This document shows positions 21,172-28,910 of a DNA stretch of 28,910 nt, in pieces. A model generated the notes under the pieces. The model searched no databases and was not told the DNA's origin. It saw only the letters and a program-made list of their open reading frames with translations. The DNA comes from Stereum hirsutum FP-91666 SS1 (taxonomy: Eukaryota; Basidiomycota; Agaricomycetes; Russulales; Stereaceae). The stretch is from positions 1 through 28,910 of the forward strand of contig NW_006763164.1 in the NCBI RefSeq assembly GCF_000264905.1, read 5' to 3'. A program made the translations under genes and the position numbers. Every line of letters starts with the position of its first letter. The stretch's first letter is position 1.

Positions 21172-23080
21172 ATGTCGAATCTACATCTTTACCCTCTTCA
21201 ACCTAGCCCTTTGGGGTCAGTTTGGTATTTCAATATAGTCATAAATATCGACTAACGGTACATGCATTATACCTACTGCTAGGAGTGCATGGTCTAGGAT
21301 TGAAGCCGCTCCTGAATTGGTGACCAACATTCTTGGCCACTTAGAAAGACACGAGCAAGTTCCGGCAAGCCGCCTCAACAAGAAGCTTAACTTCATAGCC
21401 ACCGCGTTGATATGGTATCGTGTAGACTGTAGAGTCTTTTTGTTCCTTGCCAGAGGCATTATGTGGACCAAAGGCACCTATAGACAGCGCATGATCGTGA
21501 GTTAGACGTATTCTGTTGTCTTTTGTCCAATTGCTCATACATATATATTTGTTAAGAGGCTCCTCCGAACTCCTACAAAAGCGGACTGGGCACGGTGGAA
21601 ACCTCTTGCTGAGATGACAAGAGAATTCTCCGATCAGTCCATCGACTCTGCTTATGGTCTCGAGGATCACGATATCTTCAGGCTTCTCGCCACTCGGCCA
21701 GAAATGCACCTATTCCCGAACTTATCCAAGGCCTACATCATGGAGGCTCATCTTTCGCCACTTTTCTTATCGCCCACTATTTCCGAGCTTCACCTCACCG
21801 TTAGCTTCGAGGATCAGCACGGTCACGCTTCATATATGGAAGACACTGCTCCGTGGATATCCGACTACATTTCCAACCTGAAAGCATTGCACGTCTATCC
21901 ATGGCGCATATTGCCCACCTCCGACTCTCATTCTCCTGCCACGGCCACCATTCGTTCTATTCTCCACGGCGCTTGTAAAACTCTGACAGAGACCAGTTTC
22001 CCGGTGTACTACGCTGACTGGAGAATGCTTCAATCCCTTCTACAATCCGAAAACCTCCGCTCGATCCAGTCCAATCATCATTCGCTGGCAGGCCCCGCAG
22101 AGCCAATCCTATACACTGGATGTCGAGATCTTTTATTCTGGACCTATGGCGAGATCAATTTTCCAATGAACCTGCACCTTCCGTTCAAAAACCTCGTGGA
22201 TCTGGACATTTCCTTTCCCTATCCCGGTATCGCCACACAACTCTTACACGAGACTGTTCTTACTCAACTCAACTCTCTTACCCTCCATTTCACGGTCTTA
22301 ACGTCCAACAATCTCGGCGTTCCCTCTTCTGCTCAATTCTCGCTTACGCCCCTATTCTACCGGATATATGACTCTGCCCCGCAAGTCCAGCATCTGAAGA
22401 TATTCATGGTTCCATCCCAGCAGAAGTGTTCTTCCAGTATAAGGAACGTTCCCGTTGTCAACTGGATCGACTTGTCTCCCATAACCCTCCTCGTTAACCT
22501 CGTTTCCTTCGATATCACTCACATCTATCCAATCGACATATCGACACATCATATCGCCAAGATCACTCGTGAACTTCCATCCTTGACAAGACTTATCCTC
22601 AATCCCCACCCTGTGATCATACGCAATACTTCGTATGGTCTCGATGTATTATTTGCAATGGCCGCATGGGGAAAAACCCTCAAAGAGGTGGGAATATTCA
22701 TGAACTACCACGAAACAATGCCCTCCATCCAAGAAGGCGTCTTCTTCAGCCTACTTCGCACTTTATACGTTGGCCTTTCCTTTACGCCTGAAGATGATAC
22801 GATATATAATGCAACATGTCACGCATTATATTATCTCCTACCTCCCAGCGCCAAAATCAAGACGTATCCCTCCTCCCTTGCACCCTTCCGTCCTGTCTCG
22901 ACATTTTTTGAGGACAATGATGGATCACTCTCCGAATTCTCAGACACCTGCCTTGATGACTTGCAAGATGCCTGGGGAGGGGTAAGAGGGGCTATCAAAC
23001 AGATTCGTGAGACTGTTCTCCTTGTTCATGGGAGCCGGATGGTGAGAAGTGAAGACATGGAGGCCAATGGTGAGTCTTGA
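21172..23080 (+). CDS. F-box-like protein 2
   Basis: Exons 21172-21215, 21283-21496 and 21557-23080 give 593 residues. The first two exons are 44 and 214 bases, exactly as in F-box gene 1, with the same phases. This strongly supports both models and common descent. The F-box-like region is residues 24-62 (APELVTNILGHLERHEQVPASRLNKKLNFIA...), more diverged than in gene 1, so Skp1 binding is less certain. After exon 2 the protein has leucine-rich, LRR-like segments (HLFPNLSKAYIMEAHLSPLF; VHPW-type spacing). The C-terminal family signature is RLILNPHPVIIRNTSYG...KEVGIFMNYH. The predicted role is an SCF substrate receptor. A TATA-like element and a likely 5' UTR intron precede it. Confidence 0.8.
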
Positions 23081-23766
23081 CCATCATATTCACTGTATGT
23101 TAGTCGTAGCTCATTATTGTCGTAGGATTCCTATCTTGAATATGTTCCTTATCATCTCATATATATCCTTCTTTAATTGAAGTAATACGATAATACTTGA
23201 CAGTACTTGTTTAGACATAATATTTCAACATCTTTTCGCTAGTTATGTTATGAATACGATATAGTGTGTCATTCCTGGGATATTCAACTCTGGACATGGA
23301 ATTAAGAGGGTCTTTGGACTCTTCTATTTTTAATGCCCATCATACTTCTATCGATCATTCATATATTTGGTCAAGTTCTCCCATTATTGGGGTAGTTCAT
23401 TTGGGTGTTCTTCTCTCTGCACGGTGACTCAAAGCAGTAAGTGCCGTGATGAGGGTCTTTATCCTATGTTTCAGATACGTCTTCTATTCTCATTCGACTT
23501 GGACTGTTCCTGATTCGCTTTCTTATAGATAATAAAGGTCTTTGCCTCGAATCATTTCCCTCTCTGTCCATTCTTGCATTGCCAGGTGTGCATGTCTACT
23601 CCCTTCTGTTATATTGTGCTACTACGACTGATCCTATTCTGCCTAGTCAAAGGTCGATTCAAACATAATCCATCAAACCACAATCTCCATAACTCGTCTT
23701 AAGTAAGCTATCAGTATATTTATTGCTATTCCCTTCAGTAACCCATGAGTTGCAGATCTCGAAACA
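23081..23766. promoter_or_regulatory. Intergenic region between F-box genes 2 and 3
   Basis: No gene is seen. A motif CTTCTATCGATCATTC near 23346 resembles the CTCGATC repeats found at similar distances downstream of F-box genes 1 and 3. A possible 5' UTR intron of F-box gene 3 lies at 23703-23755 (GTAAGC...TTGCAG, 53 bases), ending 11 bases before its ATG. Confidence 0.4.
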
Positions 23767-25616
23767 ATGTCTCGGAAGCGTATCAACCAAGCTGGTCTTC
23801 AATGCCTGGTCGACTACCCGTACGCATGCCCATACATCTTGTATACAATCAAATTCCTCATCTAGATATTGAACTAGGCAAGTAACCGGTTGGCCACGCC
23901 TTCAACAGGTCCCAGAACTCTTGACCCAAATACTTGACAATTGTACCATCAATACAAGAGTTGCTATGACCCGTGCTAGCAAACTAGTACGCGATTGTGC
24001 AACAGCCGCGGTGTGGCACACTGCAAATCCCAAGGTGTTTATGGCTCTTGTCCGCTGCTCGTTATCGCAGGTGCCAGCTATATTCGATGAACACGATGCC
24101 ATAGTACGTACCAACATTGTATTTGATAACACGGTGACTGATTATCCTGTAGTATATACGCACTGCTCCAACGGCCCTTCAATGGAAATCATGGCTACCG
24201 CTTGCAGAATATGTGAAAGTATTCCAGGACAATTCCCTCCACGACGGTCACAAGCTCACCAAGGATGGCATCCAGCTCCTGAATACAACTCGCCCAGTTC
24301 TTCATATATTCCCCAACCTACACACCGTCTACATCTTCGACTACAATTTCCTGCCAATTTTCATGTCACCGAAACTCAGCATAATACACCTCACCATGAC
24401 GCAAGAGTTTCTCCAGGACCAGAATTACATCAGTGCCATCACCTCTGCACTCGAAGACTACTGCCCTAACATCACCGAGCTCCACATATATCTTGTCAAT
24501 AAATGGGATTGTCAACTTAGCCACAAGAAGACCATCCAGGCACTATGCGCTCTCATCACATCATTCTGCTCCACCCTTATCCATGTCAGCTTTCCGGTAC
24601 ATCTTGTCACTTACGAAATCCTCGAACGACTCATGCGCTGTCCATACCTTCAATCGATAGGCCAATCGATACAACCCGACAGGAGTGGCCTACGGAGTCA
24701 TACGGATATATGCAAAGGGTTGAACTGCCATGTCATCAATTCGTATAAACGACATGACATAGAGTTACCGCACGCACCATTCCCTGTGATCGAAGAAATA
24801 GACCTTCTGGTGCCAAACTTCAAGGCTGCTCGCATTTTATTTTGCTGCTACACGTTTTCCAATCTCGACACTCTCAATCTCTCCTTCCTTGGGGCGAAAC
24901 AGGTGGAATGGTCAAAAACAAAACGCGACGATTTATTACAAAGCATACATCATTGTGCACCTCAGCTCAAACATCTTGGCCTATTCATTCTTTCCCCATC
25001 ATCTTCATTCGTCAAAGACTTCCCGAGGATTCAATGGTCGAGTCTTCAAGTTGTGGCAAGATTCACACTCCTCGAATCATTTCAGCTCCTTCATCCTTAC
25101 CCGGCTGAAATCACTCGCTCTCAGCTCGGTATACTCCTCTCCAAGCTCCCGCACCTCACCAAATTCATTCTTAATCCGCATCCCGGAGTGCATACAGTAT
25201 CTTCTTTTGGAGTGGATGTTCTTTCAGAGGTGGCCAGACGGAGACCAGAGTTGCAGGAGTTGGGATTGTTCTTCAATAAGAACGTACAGCTGCCACCAAA
25301 GAGCACCCTGGTAACTCCTTTCCATTCCCTTAAAATATTTTATCACGGAACTTCAACAGTACCTGGAGCCCAAAAACCTTTCAAAGATCTTGCTTGCTAC
25401 TTACTGTCCATTTTACCTCCTGATACTGAATTTTTGCATTATCCTGAGAATTTCGCCTTTTTGAAGAACAAGCGTAGTTTTTCTATTCTTCCGATTACCC
25501 ATGAGGTTTTAGATGCTAGATTACGTCCTGCTACTGATGCGGCTCAGTTGTGGAGTCAAGTGAAGGAGACCATGGATCTTATTAGGGACTTGAGAGTGGA
25601 TTTACTCATGAATTAG
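23767..25616 (+). CDS. F-box-like protein 3
   Basis: Exons 23767-23819, 23878-24103 and 24153-25616 give 580 residues. The exon plan is that of the two preceding genes, but exons 1 and 2 are 53 and 226 bases. The first donor is GTACGC, less typical, so exon 1 is the least certain part. The F-box-like region is residues 29-70 (VPELLTQILDNCTINTRVAM, then KLVRDCATAAVW). The body contains LRR-like segments (LHIFPNLHTVYIFDYNFLPIF) directly comparable to gene 2 (HLFPNLSKAYIMEAHLSPLF). The shared signature is KFILNPHPGVHTVSSFG...QELGLFFNKN. Predicted SCF substrate receptor. Sequence resemblance suggests genes 2 and 3 are closer to each other than to gene 1. Confidence 0.75.
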
Positions 25617-26160
25617 TCCATTGTTTATTGTTCGTTTTCGTTCCCATACTATTTTGTTTTTGACCCTTCACGATCCCTCACATTGAGTAGTACAGTAACA
25701 ATAGGGCTCAATTCTCTCAATCTGATTAATGATTCAATGTTCCTGTTGTCCGTGCATTGGCCTTTGTGCGTAGATGATTCTATCCATTAAATATTCAAAC
25801 TAACAACGCAACTTGTAGATTCTTCACAGTAGAGGGAATATCAAACAGTCCTTTCCATCAATACAAAGTTCATGATTCTACTCTCGATCATTATTGTCAT
25901 ATGAATCGGTTCTACTCTCGATCGGTATATTGACCCCCTTCTTCTGGACCTTCTAGTGTCATGTAAACTAATTTCATTCACGGCTTTCATTTATGTTGAA
26001 GACCAGAAGACTCATTTCGGTACCTGCGACACCCTGAAACATGTTTATTGTGATGTCTGTATTGGTTAAATACTGACAGTATCTTGATGCTTGTTCAACT
26101 CACATCCCATCCCGGTACTTCATTGCAATCGTCTCACCCAGCTTTGCTTTCATACCGACC
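25617..26160. promoter_or_regulatory. Intergenic region before the charged protein gene
   Basis: No gene is supported. TTCTACTCTCGATC occurs twice, at 25876-25889 and 25910-25923 (34-base spacing), about 260 bases after the stop of F-box gene 3. The remainder, up to the ATG at 26161, would hold the promoter of the next gene. The minus-strand open frame at 26381-26100 is antisense to its first exons and is not called. Confidence 0.4.
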
Positions 26161-28910
26161 ATGCCTCGTAAAGCTGCCACTGCCACCTCTGGAAATGCTG
26201 CTCGCCAGTCTCCTGCACGTCGTAATACCCGAGGGTTAGTCTTCCTACTTTGCTTATACATCGTGTAATACTGATTGTATATATGCATAGACAAGTCAAA
26301 TCTGACAAGGACAAAGATAACAAGAAGGGGGTTGGAAAAGATGACATTCAGGAAAGGTATGTGTTCATCCGTACTCATCACATATAAGTGTCATGATTGT
26401 GACTCAATAATTGCATTTAGTACCAACAAGAAGTTTGCTAAGCGCAAGCATACTTCCGATAATGAGGATAACGAAGATGTCGATAAGGCTACTGAGTGCG
26501 TATACACTCTTTCTATAAGTTTATGATGCATATATTCATTTATGCAATAGTCAAACTCCTCCACCGTCTAGTCCACCTGGTATATCTCCTCCTTCGACCC
26601 CTTCTCCTTCGAAGAAACTTAAAGGGTCTGGGTAAATATATAACATGCTTAAGTGAAATATATATTGATGTTACCATGCATTTGATACAGGAAGAGTACA
26701 CTGGAAGGTGTGATCATCGAGTCCCCTTCCAAATCACCTAGGAAGAAGTATGTTATTTTGTTTATTCATCTGGTACTATACTGATGTGTTATCAGGCCGG
26801 TTCGCTTCGAGACTCCACCACCTTTGGAAGTGCAAGTCCCAAAGACACCAAGGTCTTCGGCAAAGAAACGTAACATTGAGTGTGTATAAATTGATCATCA
26901 GCTTAGTATGCTTATTAACCTGCGGTTCTATCTTTTCTTTAAGAACTCCCTCATCTGGTAATCATAATAAACGTATCAGGTAAGCTGTATCTTACACATA
27001 TATCTCTATATCTATTACCTGACTACATTATTTGTGTTTATAGCAAATACTCCGTTGATGCAATGGATGTAGACGATGACAATCCGTTTATGTCCAAGGA
27101 TATTAGCCAGCAAAAAGGGTATACCAAAGGGTACGTACTTTTATATTGATTATACTTGTTGTATCTAACACATTATTCAGTTCTGCGAGTCAATTATCGA
27201 ATCAACAACTTCGGGAGAAACAAGCTGCCCTTGCACGTCTCATAAAAGAAATCGAAGCTCAGATAGGGGATACTGGAGATCAAGGTCAATCTGAATCTTA
27301 CAGTGATGAAGAGAATAATATGACTGTCGATGGCTATGAGAAGGATGACTTTGTTGTTGACGATGAGGCTGAAGATGAGGATGATGCTGCAGATGAGGAG
27401 GGTGCAGAGGATGAGGATGCTCAGGAGGATAATGGACAGCAGGAAGGTACACATGGAGAGGAGGAGGAAGAGGAGGAGGAAGAAGAGCCTGAACAACCCA
27501 AGCGCCTAAAGACTTCCAAGGTTAATTCTTTTATATATCCATTACCAGCACTTTCTGATTTTATGTGTTATTAAAATACCATTAGGCCTCGTCTTCAAGA
27601 ATTGCTGACAATGGCAATGATACAGATCCCGGGGAACTTTCTTCTGACTCTATTCAAAGGCGCAAGAAGATTGCCCAAGGAAAGAAGAAGGCGGCAGACC
27701 CAGAGGTTGAAAAGGACGGTGCAGGTTCTATTCAGGTTCATGGGTATTCATGTTTTGTTTGTCTTTTCACATGTCTGCATCTCATATTTTGACTTCTTCA
27801 GGTTCCCAAAGAAGAGCGGTGTCAATGTCAAGGATACCAGGTATTAGCGTCATATTCTGCATATCATTTGTGTCATTTGGCTCACTTTTCTCTTTCAACA
27901 GGAAGTACAACATGTCCATTTGTAGTGTGACGAGCTGTACCCTGCAGCACAAACTTGTGCAGGCAAGCTTCAGAAATGTTCCCCCGTATCCAGAGTAAGT
28001 TGTTTAAATGATTATCTATATTTATAAGTATGCTCATGAGCATTTAGGGCTGGTGGTATCACTGGTTCCACTTCAACAATTGATCTAGATTTCTTGGATG
28101 ATAGCTCTTTCACTGGGATTCAGATACCGTGAGTTATTTCATTGCAGTGATACAATATTTTGATACTGATTTGTGGTACAGGGCACTGGTTCAGCTTCTC
28201 ACATTCACCCAGGCTGGACGATTTCACAATCCCGCATATGCCAATCCCGATGATTTTTCCACCGCCTTTGGAGTATCCACGAACCCGACCATTCACATTC
28301 CTGATACTATTATTCCGTCGCTCTTCATTTCCTTCGGAATCGTACATCAATCCAATACCATCAAAGGTCGAGCGATCGGTGCCAATAGTACCAAGGGGTA
28401 TAAGGATATTCAGATATACCATATCAGTCAATATCACGAGAGGGCCATTGCTTTCATGTGCCGAACCCTTGGCGAAAGTGAACTGTCTCTTTATACCTAT
28501 GAAGGAGCAGTTGGGTACAGTACAATGTTTGGTGAACTTGGTGAGCAATTATATTACCTGCTACTTGAAATCAAATTAACTTATAGTCAACTTATCCACA
28601 GCGTCACCGACTCGTCCCTCTCCGACCAAGAAGAAGAACAGTGCTGGCCCCTCCTCACCCTCCAAGCCCAGTCCCCTTGACAACATGCGGCGAGCCAACA
28701 TGAAGAAGACTGTCCCAGTTACCAATTCAATTGGCTTGCCCATTGGAACTCAAGGTAAATAAACATATTATGCTCACAATTGTCACATCTAATATGCGTT
28801 AATTTATAGTGCCTGTTTTCGACTGCACTGCACATTTTCAACAAGTGGGGAAAAGGCCGGTGAAACCGCTTCCGAGCATGGACACTTTCTTTGTTCAGTC
28901 TGGACAAAAT
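26161..28910 (+). CDS. Highly charged, probably nuclear protein of unknown function, partial (3' end beyond right edge)
   Basis: Sixteen exons are visible: 26161-26234, 26291-26356, 26421-26495, 26551-26631, 26691-26747, 26796-26879, 26944-26979, 27044-27130, 27181-27520, 27586-27743, 27802-27840, 27902-27994, 28048-28128, 28182-28540, 28602-28754, 28810-28910. All junctions are GT-AG with matching phase, giving 628 codons so far. Several exons are tiny (36, 39 and 57 bases). The N-terminal third is basic and Ser/Pro-rich (MPRKAATATSGN, RQSPARRNTRG, SPSKSPRKK), like chromatin-associated proteins. It is followed by a predicted coiled coil (LSNQQLREKQAALARLIKEI, about residues 190-215) and a long Asp/Glu tract (about 245-295). 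A folded-looking, beta-rich part begins around residue 390 (IDLDFLDDSSFTGIQIPALV...) and includes FISFGIVHQSNTIKGRAIG. No known domain is recognised. Nuclear location is inferred from composition only. Confidence 0.8.

Overview
The window looks like nuclear DNA from a filamentous basidiomycete, most likely an Agaricomycete. The evidence is the gene structure: nine confident spliced genes on both strands, most interrupted every 50-350 bases by GT-AG introns of about 48-75 bases with intact phase. Several proteins also resemble, from memory, fungal families expanded in mushrooms. No rRNA, tRNA, CRISPR array, transposase or reverse transcriptase was recognised. Gene models were built by hand from splice signals and phase; no database search was possible.

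Layout. (1) 1-4284, minus: a 12-exon gene for a large protein with a CCHC-type zinc-knuckle-like motif and long acidic tracts, running off the left edge. (2) 4794-7000, minus: a 3-exon gene of an unrecognised family, intact except for one frameshift at about 6283-6288. (3) 7001-9431: a 2.4 kb gene-poor block of decayed minisatellites, a 372-base tandem duplication carrying a compound hairpin, a perfect 26-base palindrome and a dispersed 18-base motif. A doubtful small gene follows at 9432-9818. (4) 10340-13231, plus: a 10-exon gene whose product has an HxD...H...R signature of a 2-oxoglutarate/Fe(II) dioxygenase, possibly TET/JBP-like, with an acidic tail. The same 18-base motif forms a 50-base-period array in its enlarged first intron. 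(5) 13270-16011, plus: a 4-exon gene of unknown function starting only 38 bases after the dioxygenase stop. (6) 16289-17628, minus: a 6-exon gene of unknown function, convergent with gene 5. (7) 18301-25616, plus: three F-box genes in a row, related to each other, with a shared exon plan and a shared C-terminal signature. (8) 26161-28910, plus: a gene with at least 16 exons for a highly charged, probably nuclear protein, running off the right edge.

How they may work together: the F-box proteins would be substrate adaptors of SCF ubiquitin ligases. The dioxygenase would oxidise a nucleic-acid base or protein residue. The zinc-knuckle protein, the protein of gene 5 (bipartite nuclear signal) and the charged protein at the right edge all look nuclear. 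A chromatin or DNA-modification theme is possible, but it is inference from composition and one catalytic signature. No shared operon-like control is implied, apart from the very tight spacing of genes 4 and 5.
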